A DNA stretch of 32,210 bases, from NCBI GenBank assembly GCA_003140095.1, contig PLIU01000341.1, positions 1 to 32,210 on the forward strand, in the 5' to 3' direction. Shown here piece by piece: positions 7,645 to 15,600 of this stretch. A program made the translations under genes and the position numbers. Below the pieces are notes generated by a model. It saw only the letters and a program-made list of their open reading frames with translations. It searched no databases and was not told where the DNA came from. The first letter of the stretch is position 1. Every line of letters begins with the position of its first letter. This DNA is from Verrucomicrobiales bacterium. GTDB taxonomy: Bacteria; Verrucomicrobiota; Verrucomicrobiia; Limisphaerales; Palsa-1400.

Positions 7645-8507
7645 AATAGAAATGCCGTCGTGAGCAACAGCGTCACGCGACGAAACGCGAGGCGCGCCAT
7701 CAGGGATTCAACCAAACCCACGCTCAACGTCACCGTCAGGACGCCCGCGGCCAAGGCCCCGGCAGCGGCAAGCGGTGATAGTTCCCTCATCGGCAGCACG
7801 GCCTGGACTAGCAACACGGCGAAGAGCAACAGCTTGACAGATGCGCCATGCAAAATGGCGGCTAGCGGCGGACCGCTGTGGTCGAGAATCATGGCTTCGT
7901 GAATCATCGTCAACTCCAGGTGCGTATTGGGATCATCGAACGGCACACGGCAGTTTTCTGACAACAGTACGGCAAACAAGCCCGCCGCCAGCAGCACCGC
8001 GCCCGCTCCTGCCGAAGGGGAAAGCATCGTGATCAATGAAACGCTGCCCGTCTGCACACTCAGCGATAGCACCGCCGCAATGATGGCCGCTTCCGCCAGC
8101 ACCGCATAACTGACTTCGCGCGCCGCGCCCATGCCCTCGAAGGCTGAACCCGTTTCCATCGCCGCCCATGCCGTGCAAAACCGCGCCAGCGCCAGCAGGT
8201 AAACCAGCAGCAGCACATCACCACGGAAACTTAGTGCGCCGCCCGCTGGCCCCAACGGCATCAGCATCGCCGCTCCCGTCACCGCCGCCCACGCCACCGC
8301 CGGACCTGCGATGAATCCCGGTGACGCGAGTGTGCTCATCACGACACCTTTCCGCCACTGCTTCGCGAGATCGTAGTAGAGCTGAAACATGGGCGCCCCG
8401 CGACGCCCCGCCACCCACGCTTTCACCTTGTTGATGACGCCCGGTAACAGCGGCGCCAGCAGCAGCCACAACGCGAGCCGGAAAGTGAGATTGAAGATCA
8501 ATATCAT
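7599..8507 (-). CDS. Ehr complex membrane subunit, HyfC/HycD (NuoH-like)
   Basis: 302 aa with about eight membrane helices. The NuoH/HycD family motifs are intact: GRRGAPMFQLYYDLAKQW (residues 34-51), METGSAFEGMGAAREVSY (117-134) and ENCRVPFDDPNTHLELTM (184-201), followed by IHEAMILDHSGP. These acidic loops form the joint between the Fe-S arm and the membrane arm, where redox energy is transmitted in complex I and formate hydrogenlyase. The start overlaps the stop of the EIIA gene as ATGA. Nothing is truncated. The family is certain. Confidence 0.92.
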   Translation of the reverse strand: MILIFNLTFRLALWLLLAPLLPGVINKVKAWVAGRRGAPMFQLYYDLAKQWRKGVVMSTLASPGFIAGPAVAWAAVTGAAMLMPLGPAGGALSFRGDVLLLVYLLALARFCTAWAAMETGSAFEGMGAAREVSYAVLAEAAIIAAVLSLSVQTGSVSLITMLSPSAGAGAVLLAAGLFAVLLSENCRVPFDDPNTHLELTMIHEAMILDHSGPPLAAILHGASVKLLLFAVLLVQAVLPMRELSPLAAAGALAAGVLTVTLSVGLVESLMARLAFRRVTLLLTTAFLLCLFALLVAWKGGAK

Positions 8508-9229
8508 GGTCTGGACTCTGATATTGACGTTGCCTCCGGTTTGGTGGCGTCCGCAAACGCGGCATCCACTGCGTCCACCGCCTTAAGGATCTCTTCGTCT
8601 GTGGCTCCATTGGCGACCAGCTCGCGCAGCGTTCCGCGGGCGAGACTGCGGCTGAGGCGCGCCAGCAAATCGAGGTGCGCGCGAGGCGAGGGCGCGATAA
8701 AGAAACAGAGCCGGGTGATCGGCACATCGTCAGGAGAGGTTTGGTCCGGCGGAAGCGCGTCGCGCAGCAGCAACAACGCCACCGTGCCCGAGTCGCGGCC
8801 CAGTGTGATCCTTGTGCTCGGATGCGGCAGGGCGAAGCCACCGCCGATCGGCGCCATCGTCACGCCCCCTTTGGCGCGAAGCCTTTGTCCAAACAGTTGA
8901 CGGACGGACGGCGTCGCTCCAGGCAGCGCGGTCACAATCCGCTCGAATACGGCCGGCACTTCCGCTGCTGCCACTTCCCGCCAGATACCGCCAGCGCGCA
9001 GCAACGGCCCGATTCGCAAACTCTTCCCGAGTGCGGATGTCGCTGGCGCCAGGAAGCCGGCTTGCGCCGCCAGCCCGCGCTTGGCCGCCCAGTCCGCTAT
9101 CTGGACACGATCAAACAGCAGACGCCCCCGGTCGGGTGTGTTGGGCAAGCCTTCGTTGCGAATCCAGCCTTCGACGACTGTCTCCGATACTCCAAACGAC
9201 TCCGCAATCTGGATGAGATTCAGATACAT
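8504..9229 (-). CDS. HTH domain fused to a PTS EIIA (fructose/nitrogen-type) domain, inside the Ehr operon
   Basis: 241 aa from the ATG at 9229, 19 nt after the HyfB-like stop. Residues about 1-55 are an excisionase/MerR-like helix-turn-helix (LIQIAESFGVSETVVEGWIR, then the short wing LPNTPDRGRLLFDR). Residues about 90-225 are a PTS EIIA type-2 domain like PtsN or fructose EIIA, with the phosphorylatable His136 in GGGFALPHPSTR. EIIA proteins receive phosphate from HPr or NPr. With an HTH attached, the protein is probably a phosphorylation-controlled DNA-binding or docking regulator rather than a sugar transporter part, since no EIIB or EIIC lies nearby. It lies between hyfB-like and hyfC-like genes and overlaps the latter, so it is made together with the complex. 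Target unknown. Confidence 0.85.
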   Translation of the reverse strand: MYLNLIQIAESFGVSETVVEGWIRNEGLPNTPDRGRLLFDRVQIADWAAKRGLAAQAGFLAPATSALGKSLRIGPLLRAGGIWREVAAAEVPAVFERIVTALPGATPSVRQLFGQRLRAKGGVTMAPIGGGFALPHPSTRITLGRDSGTVALLLLRDALPPDQTSPDDVPITRLCFFIAPSPRAHLDLLARLSRSLARGTLRELVANGATDEEILKAVDAVDAAFADATKPEATSISESRP

Positions 9230-9248
9230 AATTGGCAAGGTTGTCCTT

Positions 9249-11195
9249 TCAAGACCCGCCTCCCAGCACAACCAACACAGCCAGCGCCGCCAGACCGATC
9301 AGCAAATACAGTAAGTATGATTGAACCCGCCCGTGCTGAAGGCCCCGTGCCGCGGTCGAGACGCGCATGACCACCCTGCCGGCCGGCATGACGATTCGTT
9401 CGAGCACGGTTTCCGGGGTATGCTCGGTGAAACTCGCGCTGACGGGCAACAACCCTTCCGGTCGATGCTCATGCCTCTCAGGTCTTAGAATCGACGCGAA
9501 CCATTCGTTGATGATACTAGAAAACGAGCCGGCAGTGTATTGCATTCGTGGCGTCGGCGCAGCGTATCCACAATCCCACGTCACCGCGCGCCTCAGGCCG
9601 CCCCGCCGGGCTTTGCGCCAAAGCCAGCCGGCCGCCCCCAGGGCAAGCAACGTCAGTGCCACGTGCAACATTCCCAGTGATGAGAGTGCGACGGGTGTCG
9701 CCGCTCCGCCCCAGACCGGATTCCAGACATCCACCGCCCGCAACACCGCAGGCCAGAAGAGGACCGGCGCGAGTCCAATCGCCACGCACCCCGCGCCCAG
9801 CACCAGCATCGCGCCGCGCATGGCCGGGCCGCTTTCGCGCGCATCTGCGGCCGCTCTGGACCGCGGAGCGCCCAAAAACACCACCCCGCAAACTTTCACA
9901 AAACACGCCAGCGCCAGCGCTCCGGTCACCCCGAGCAGTATCGCGGCCGGAATCGCCGCCCAAGCCGACGAACCTCGCGCAAGAGTGGCGTCGAACAATC
10001 CGAGATAAACAAGCCATTCGCTCACGAAGCCATTGAGTGGCGGCAGCCCGGAAATCGCCACCGCGCCGAGTGCGAAGAGAGACGCCGTCCAGGGCATCAA
10101 TCGCCACAGGCCGCCAAGCCGGCTCATCTCGCGCGTCCCGGTGGCGTGCAACACCGAGCCGGCGGCGAAAAAAAGCAGGGATTTGAAGAGTCCGTGATTC
10201 CAAACATGGAGAAGGCCGCCTGCCAGCGCGAGACGTCCCCACCTCGCGTTTCCCTGCCCCATCGCCACGAGCGCGAAGCCAAGCCCAATGAGAATGATGC
10301 CGATGTTCTCGACGCTGTGATAAGCCAGCAGGCGTTTGAGATCGTGTTGACCGAGCGCGAAGGCCACACCCAGAACCGCGCTGGACACGCCTAGGAACGC
10401 CACCACCCATCCCGCCTGGGGAGGCATGGGCAACCAGCCGCTGAATCGGACAAGTCCATAGATGCCAATCTTCAGGGTCACACCTGAAAGAATGGCTGAA
10501 ACATGGCTGGGCGCGTTCGCGTGCGCCGAGGGCAACCAGATATGCAGCGGAAACAATCCGGCTTTCAGGCCGAACCCGGCGAGCGCGAGCCAAAACAGCG
10601 GCGCCAATTCAGGTCGGTCGCGCATGGAGGCCAGTTCCCAACTTCCCGTGCGTACCGCCATGAGCGTGAAGAAAGCGAGCAGGCAGAGCGTGGCTGCGTG
10701 TGAGGCCGCGAGATAAAGCCAGCCCGCCGCCCGCACTTCGCTTCGCTGGCGATCCAGTGTCACAAGAAAATACGCGCTGAGCGTGGACAGCTCCAACGCG
10801 ATGAGAAAATGCAAGCCATTAACAGTCAGGAGGACGACCCCGAGGCACAACACCAACGCGCTCCAACAAACGCGCTCTGACCAGGCCGACCGCGGGTGCG
10901 CGCGGCCATCCCAATATTCGCGCCCATAGACCGCACCAGCCCCGCCGATGAGGCTGAGCAACGCCAGGAATAGCGCGCTCAACGCGTCGAGGCGCAAATG
11001 CACGGCTTCGCCCCCGATGGTCAGCTCGCTCCGCCATTCCCACACGAACCCTGTGCTCAGCGCCAACACCGCCGCGCCCAACCCTCCCGCCGCACCCGCC
11101 AGAACACCACCCAGCCATAATCTTGGCGCGCGCGCCGCGGCAAGGATGCTGGCCAGCATCCCAACGCCAGATATCGTAATAAGCGGTTTAATCAT
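9249..11195 (-). CDS. Ehr complex large antiporter-like membrane subunit, HyfB/HycC (NuoL-like)
   Basis: 648 aa and about 16 membrane helices; first gene of the leftward operon. The relay residues of the NuoL/HycC family are present: Glu135 (LIALELSTLSAYF), Lys211 and His218 (GLKAGLFPLHIWLPSAHANA), Lys242, Lys287 and His293 (LKRLLAYHSVENIG), and Lys338 (WNHGLFKSLLF). The C-terminal loop TWDCGY and MQYTAGSFSSI is typical of HyfB/HycC rather than true NuoL. I chose the ATG at 11195 (MIKPLITISG) because the upstream in-frame extension is not membrane-like and would cross the promoter. Length is close to HyfB (about 670). It probably translocates H+ or Na+ as the distal pump of the complex. Confidence 0.9.
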   Translation of the reverse strand: MIKPLITISGVGMLASILAAARAPRLWLGGVLAGAAGGLGAAVLALSTGFVWEWRSELTIGGEAVHLRLDALSALFLALLSLIGGAGAVYGREYWDGRAHPRSAWSERVCWSALVLCLGVVLLTVNGLHFLIALELSTLSAYFLVTLDRQRSEVRAAGWLYLAASHAATLCLLAFFTLMAVRTGSWELASMRDRPELAPLFWLALAGFGLKAGLFPLHIWLPSAHANAPSHVSAILSGVTLKIGIYGLVRFSGWLPMPPQAGWVVAFLGVSSAVLGVAFALGQHDLKRLLAYHSVENIGIILIGLGFALVAMGQGNARWGRLALAGGLLHVWNHGLFKSLLFFAAGSVLHATGTREMSRLGGLWRLMPWTASLFALGAVAISGLPPLNGFVSEWLVYLGLFDATLARGSSAWAAIPAAILLGVTGALALACFVKVCGVVFLGAPRSRAAADARESGPAMRGAMLVLGAGCVAIGLAPVLFWPAVLRAVDVWNPVWGGAATPVALSSLGMLHVALTLLALGAAGWLWRKARRGGLRRAVTWDCGYAAPTPRMQYTAGSFSSIINEWFASILRPERHEHRPEGLLPVSASFTEHTPETVLERIVMPAGRVVMRVSTAARGLQHGRVQSYLLYLLIGLAALAVLVVLGGGS

Positions 11196-11277
11196 GTTTC
11201 GCCCATGTCGGCAGATCGTGGCAATTTGAAACACCCGCCCGTTTCTATGCTTGACACAAGTTTCATTGCCAATGTCG

Positions 11278-11306
11278 ATTGTAGGGGCTGGCGCGGTTGG
11301 TGACAA
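11278..11306 (-). promoter_or_regulatory. Predicted sigma70-like promoter of the Ehr operon
   Basis: On the minus strand TTGTCA (11306-11301) and TACAAT (11283-11278) are separated by exactly 17 nt. Each differs from the consensus by one base. The site lies 83 nt before the ATG of the HyfB-like gene in the 156-bp divergent region shared with the protease gene. On the plus strand a perfect TTGACA (11251-11256) also lies here, but no good -10 follows at the right distance. The call is from motif spacing only. Confidence 0.5.
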
Positions 11307-11351
11307 CGATCGACTTCGGCCGCCAATAATCCTTGTCAACATGTCTCTTTA

Positions 11352-14300
11352 ATGCCATCAAACCTCGTGCAACGTATTCCTCTCTTCTCGTTATTCATTT
11401 CGGCGTGGTCATTGAGTGCTGGCGCCCTCGCCGCGGTGCCGCTCATCCTTCAGGAGCCGGCGCTCAGCCGCGACGCCGTCGTCTTTGTTTACGCCGGCGA
11501 TTTGTGGCGGGTCTCGCGCCAAGGCGGCGATGCCGTCCGTTTGACGACCCATCCGGGCCAGGAGCGACACCCGGCCTTTTCGCCGGATGGTTCCCAACTC
11601 GCCTTCACGGCCGAATACGACGGCAACGCGGACGTATATCTCATGCCGGTGGGCGGAGGGATTCCGTTACGGCTGACATCGCACCCTGCCGTCGATCTGG
11701 TCGCCGGCTGGACGCCCGACGGCAAGAGCGTCTTGTTCGCCTCAAGCCGGGCGGTTCCGACGGATGGCACGCGTCTCTACACGGTTTCGGCTGCCGGCGG
11801 CCCGGCCTCAGAACTGCCCCTGCCCATCGCCACGGAAGGGTCGTTCTCGCCCGACGGCCGGCATCTGGCCTACGTGCCCACGCTACAGTGGCAGCGCGCG
11901 TGGAAGCGTTATCGCGGCGGCCAAACGCGCCGGATTTGGCTCGCCAACCTGGCTGATTCCTCGATCGAAAGCTTGCCCCACGGCGACGCCAGCGAGTTCA
12001 ATCCCATGTGGATTGGGGACACGATTTATTTTCTCTCTGACCGGAACGGTCCGGTCACGCTTTTCGCTTACGACTTGAAGACCAAGCAGACCCGTTCCTG
12101 CTTTGACAACACCGGGTTGGATATCAAGTCCGCGAACGCGGGTCCAGGCGCGATTGTTTTCTCCCAGTTTGACGCGCTGCGCCTGTACGATTTGGCGTCA
12201 GGCAAGGTAACGACCTTGGACGTGCGATTGACGGGCGATTTGCCCGAAGTCCGTCCGGGTTTCAAAGAGGTCGAAGCCAAGGACCTGGTCCATGGCCGTC
12301 TGTCTCCCACCGGGCAGCGAGCCGTGTTCGAGGCCCGCGGCGAGATCATGACTGTTCCCGCCGAGAAGGGCGATCCGCGCAACCTCACTCAAACCCCCGG
12401 CGTCGCCGAACGCGACCCCGCGTGGTCGCCTGATGGAAAATGGATCGCCTATTTTTCCGACGAATCCGGCGACTACGCCCTGCACTTGCGGGATCCGGGC
12501 GGCCTGGGCAAAGTACGAAAGATCAAACTGGGCGAACCGCCGTCGTTTTTTTACCACCCCACCTGGTCGCCGGACAGCAAGCAGCTCGCCTACACCGACA
12601 AGCACGGAAAACTGTGGCTGATGAACGTTGAGAAGGAGGTTTCGGTCCTGGTGGACACCCCGCCCTTGCCGGTCGAATTTGAGCCTGACCCGTGCGCGTT
12701 CTCGTGGTCCCCGGATAGCCGTTGGCTGGCCTATTCCCGGAATCTCATGAACCGGCTCACGGCCATCTTCGTTTACAGCCTTGAATCCGGCCACACCCAC
12801 CAGGTGACGGATGGGATGAGTGACGCGGCCTTTCCGCAGTTTTCCGATAGCGGCCAGTACCTTTACTTCGCGGCGAGCACCGACAGCGGTCCGGCCAGCG
12901 GCTTGGATCTCTCCACCGCGAACCGGCCCGTGACCCTGAGCCTTTACCTGGCTGTGCTCGACCAAACCAACGCCTCGCCACTTGCCCCGGAAAGCGACGA
13001 GGAAAAAAGCGACGCCGACAAGGGCAAGGAGACTCCGAAAGAAAGGGAACAGGCAGCCGAAAAACACGGCGTGGCGGCTCCCGCAACCACCAACGCGAAC
13101 ACCAAAATTGCGGAGGCCAAACCGGCCGAATCCAACACGCCGCCCGTGGTAAAAATAGACTTCGACAACCTCAGCCAGCGCATCCTCGCGCTGCCGATGC
13201 CGGCCCGCAATTACAAGGGACTTTACGCTGGCAAATCCAACGCCTTCTTCGCTCTAGAAGGCCCGTTGGTTGACCCCCTCGGCGCAAACGGCCCGGCGGA
13301 ATGCGTGGCGCGGAGGTTCGACCTCGCCAAACGCAAGGCGGAGAAATTCGCCGACAAGGTCAAGGCCTTTTCCATCTCCAACAACCGAGAGAAGGTCCTA
13401 TTTCAAATTGGTGACGATTGGTTCCTGACCGGCGCGGAAGAGGCCCCAAAGGAGGGCGACGGGAAGTTGAAACTCGATGGCTTTCAGATCCCCGTTGATC
13501 CGCGGGCGGAGTGGCGGCAGATGTATCACGAAGCGTGGCGCATCGAGCGCGACTACTTCTACGACCCGGGCCATCACGGGCTTGACCTCAACGCGACTGA
13601 AACGCGCTATCTGAAATATCTTGATGGCCTGGCCAGCCGTTCCGATCTGAACTTCCTTTTCGAAGAAATGCTCGGGGAGATGACCGTCGGCCACATGTTC
13701 ATAGGAGGCGGCGACTCGCCGGAGGTGAAGCGGGTCAAGGTTGGCTTGCTTGGCGCCGACTTTTCCATTGAAAACGGCCGCTACCGTTTCGCGCGCATCT
13801 TCAATGGCGAGAATTGGAATCCGGATTTGCGAGCCCCTTTGACCGAACCCGGCGTGAAGGTCGCCCTCGGCGACTACCTGCTGGCCGTTGATGGTCGCGA
13901 CGTGCCGGGAGCCGCGGAGCTTTACACCTTTTTCCAGGACAAGGCCGACCGGCTTGTAACATTGCGGGTGGGTCCAAACCCCGACGGCTCGGACGCGCGC
14001 GACGTTAAGGTCAAGCCGATTGACAACGAACATGGCCTGCGCAACCGGGCCTGGGTCGAAGACAATCGGCGAACGGTCGAGCGACTGAGCTCAAACCGTC
14101 TCGCCTACGTTTACTTGCCCGACACCTACGCCGGAGGCTACCGGGCGTTTAATCGCTACTTCTTTGCCCAGGTGGACAAGCAGGGCTTTGTTATTGACGA
14201 GCGATTTAACCATGGGGGCGACCTCGCTGACTACGTTGTTGACTACCTCCATCGCAAGGTTCTCTGCAATATCGCCAGTCGCGAAGGCGCGGATTATTCG

Positions 14301-14705
14301 CTGCCGCTGGGCGCCAGTGACGGCCCCAAGGTCATGTTGATCAATGAGTTCGCCGGCTCCGGCGGCGACGCCCTGCCTTGGTGTTTCCGCAAGCTCGCCA
14401 TCGGTCCGCTCGTGGGCCGCCGCACCTGGGGCGGCCTCGTCGGCATCGGCGGCTACCCCGATCTGATGGACGGCGGCACAGTGATGGCGCCCCACATGGC
14501 CCTGTACGGGACGGAAGGACAGTGGGAGGTGGAAAATAAGGGGATTTCTCCTGATTTCGACGTGGAACTGGATCCGAAAGCCTGGCGCGCCGGCCAGGAC
14601 CTCCAATTGGAGAAAGCCGTGCAGGTCGCGCTCGAATCTCTGGCCAAGAATCCCCCTGCGCCCTTCAAGCGCCCACCTTATCCCAACTACCATTCCAAGC
14701 CGTAA
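11352..14705 (+). CDS. Secreted Tricorn-like S41 peptidase with beta-propeller and PDZ domains
   Basis: 1117 aa. A signal peptide covers about residues 1-28 (hydrophobic run ending ALAAVP). Residues about 40-550 hold repeated WD40-like/PD40 propeller blades (FSPDGSQLAF, WSPDGKWIAYFS, WSPDSKQLAY). A low-complexity charged Glu/Lys/Ala linker covers about 540-595. The C-terminal half matches the Tricorn core: a C1 segment with HEAWRIERDYFYDPGHHG (candidate catalytic His742), a PDZ-like domain (about 790-890) and the S41 core with NEFAGSGGDALPW (Ser1003) and WEVENKGISPD (Glu1061). It would degrade peptides or proteins in the periplasm. Archaeal Tricorn is cytosolic; bacterial homologues with signal peptides are common. 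It is divergent from the Ehr operon and convergent with the ThuA gene. No clear ribosome site precedes the ATG. Confidence 0.9.
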   Translation: MPSNLVQRIPLFSLFISAWSLSAGALAAVPLILQEPALSRDAVVFVYAGDLWRVSRQGGDAVRLTTHPGQERHPAFSPDGSQLAFTAEYDGNADVYLMPVGGGIPLRLTSHPAVDLVAGWTPDGKSVLFASSRAVPTDGTRLYTVSAAGGPASELPLPIATEGSFSPDGRHLAYVPTLQWQRAWKRYRGGQTRRIWLANLADSSIESLPHGDASEFNPMWIGDTIYFLSDRNGPVTLFAYDLKTKQTRSCFDNTGLDIKSANAGPGAIVFSQFDALRLYDLASGKVTTLDVRLTGDLPEVRPGFKEVEAKDLVHGRLSPTGQRAVFEARGEIMTVPAEKGDPRNLTQTPGVAERDPAWSPDGKWIAYFSDESGDYALHLRDPGGLGKVRKIKLGEPPSFFYHPTWSPDSKQLAYTDKHGKLWLMNVEKEVSVLVDTPPLPVEFEPDPCAFSWSPDSRWLAYSRNLMNRLTAIFVYSLESGHTHQVTDGMSDAAFPQFSDSGQYLYFAASTDSGPASGLDLSTANRPVTLSLYLAVLDQTNASPLAPESDEEKSDADKGKETPKEREQAAEKHGVAAPATTNANTKIAEAKPAESNTPPVVKIDFDNLSQRILALPMPARNYKGLYAGKSNAFFALEGPLVDPLGANGPAECVARRFDLAKRKAEKFADKVKAFSISNNREKVLFQIGDDWFLTGAEEAPKEGDGKLKLDGFQIPVDPRAEWRQMYHEAWRIERDYFYDPGHHGLDLNATETRYLKYLDGLASRSDLNFLFEEMLGEMTVGHMFIGGGDSPEVKRVKVGLLGADFSIENGRYRFARIFNGENWNPDLRAPLTEPGVKVALGDYLLAVDGRDVPGAAELYTFFQDKADRLVTLRVGPNPDGSDARDVKVKPIDNEHGLRNRAWVEDNRRTVERLSSNRLAYVYLPDTYAGGYRAFNRYFFAQVDKQGFVIDERFNHGGDLADYVVDYLHRKVLCNIASREGADYSLPLGASDGPKVMLINEFAGSGGDALPWCFRKLAIGPLVGRRTWGGLVGIGGYPDLMDGGTVMAPHMALYGTEGQWEVENKGISPDFDVELDPKAWRAGQDLQLEKAVQVALESLAKNPPAPFKRPPYPNYHSKP

Positions 14706-14710
14706 CGACC

Positions 14711-14735
14711 GCGGCTGCGCTCAAGCCGCCAGTCT
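14711..14735 (+). terminator. Possible weak terminator between convergent genes
   Basis: Six nt after the protease stop, GCGGCT (14711-14716) and AGCCGC (14724-14729) can form a 6-bp GC-rich stem with a 7-nt loop. The following bases (CAGTCTTT) are only weakly T-rich. Its position, in the 47-bp gap between convergent genes, fits a terminator, but the T-tract is poor. Confidence 0.25.
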
Positions 14736-14752
14736 TTGTGCTGCCCGCGCCG

Positions 14753-15598
14753 TCATGGTTTTTTGCCGCCGCCCAACCACAAGAGACTGTTCACAATCAA
14801 CTGGTTCTGCGTTTCGCTATCAAATGTGGACGACAGCTCCTTGTTGGTCTTGTGCTCGTAATCCATGTCGTTATGGCCCATGTTCATGTAGATCATTTTG
14901 TATTTCTGATTGGTCCACACCACCGGGTAATCGCCGCTGTGCCAGATCTCGTTGGTCTTGGGGCCGGTCCCCAGCGGAAAGCTGGCCGGATCAATGGACA
15001 GGAGCACTTTGATGTCCGGGTTGGCGCGCAAATCATTCTTCCACCGATACCACTCGTTGGGCGCCGACTGGAAAGTTACCGGCAGATTCCTGGTGGCCGG
15101 GTGATGGGTGTCCTCGACCCGCAGCACCGCCGAGGTGGGGCGCCAGGTGTTGCTCAGATACTCGCCCGAGCCCAGAAACTTCTCGTGATACCAATCCCAA
15201 TTCTGCGGAACGTCCGAAGGCGTCAAGGCAAACCCGGCAAAGTGAAATCCCATCCACGCCCCGCCATGCTCCATGTAGTCTTCAAAGGCCTTGCGCTGGG
15301 CTGCGGCTTCCGGCCGCGTATCCAGGAAGAGCACCACCTGATATTGCGCAAGAAAGGCCGCGTTCAACTGGTTCCAGTTCGTGGTCGCTTCATAGCTGAA
15401 ATTGTATTTGACCGCCATTTGCGGAAACCGGCGATTGGCTTCATGCACAAAACTGATATGCGCCAGATCGTTTTTGCCGGTGTAGAAGGCGGCCACCTTG
15501 AATTGCGGCGCCGGACTTTGCGCGTTGAGACTGGCGGAAGACAAAACGATCAGGCCGATTGCGATCCCCCGCCTGACGATGGTTGGGAATGCGCTCAT
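14753..15598 (-). CDS. Secreted ThuA-domain protein (first of two)
   Basis: 281 aa from the ATG at 15598. A signal peptide ends near SASLNAQSPAP. The rest is a ThuA-like, glutamine-amidotransferase-fold domain (Trehalose_utilisation family). Visible motifs are the strand QYQVVLFLDTRPEA, the GGAWMGFHFAGFA turn, and late segments PVVWTNQKYKMIYMNMGHND and NSLLWLGGG. PVC genomes carry many such secreted ThuA proteins, usually beside sugar-active enzymes. The family's name comes from trehalose use in Sinorhizobium, and its biochemistry is poorly defined. It follows its paralogue by 2 nt and is the last gene of the GH9-ThuA-ThuA operon. Family call good, activity unknown. Confidence 0.82.
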   Translation of the reverse strand: MSAFPTIVRRGIAIGLIVLSSASLNAQSPAPQFKVAAFYTGKNDLAHISFVHEANRRFPQMAVKYNFSYEATTNWNQLNAAFLAQYQVVLFLDTRPEAAAQRKAFEDYMEHGGAWMGFHFAGFALTPSDVPQNWDWYHEKFLGSGEYLSNTWRPTSAVLRVEDTHHPATRNLPVTFQSAPNEWYRWKNDLRANPDIKVLLSIDPASFPLGTGPKTNEIWHSGDYPVVWTNQKYKMIYMNMGHNDMDYEHKTNKELSSTFDSETQNQLIVNSLLWLGGGKKP

Positions 15599-15600
15599 AA

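Noticed and set aside
8504-9229. Component of a sugar-uptake PTS
   Set aside because: There is no EIIB, EIIC, HPr or EI gene nearby, and the N-terminal HTH with its place inside the Ehr operon point to regulation instead.
3215-11195. Respiratory complex I (nuo) operon
   Set aside because: NuoE, NuoF, NuoG, NuoA and NuoJ are absent, a HyfE-type subunit is present, and the HyfB-like subunit has the TWDCGY/MQYTA C-terminal motif of the Hyf/Hyc branch.
12198-13067. 289-codon minus-strand frame within the Tricorn-like gene
   Set aside because: It is a shadow of the propeller-coding region with no motifs of its own; GC bias keeps stops rare.
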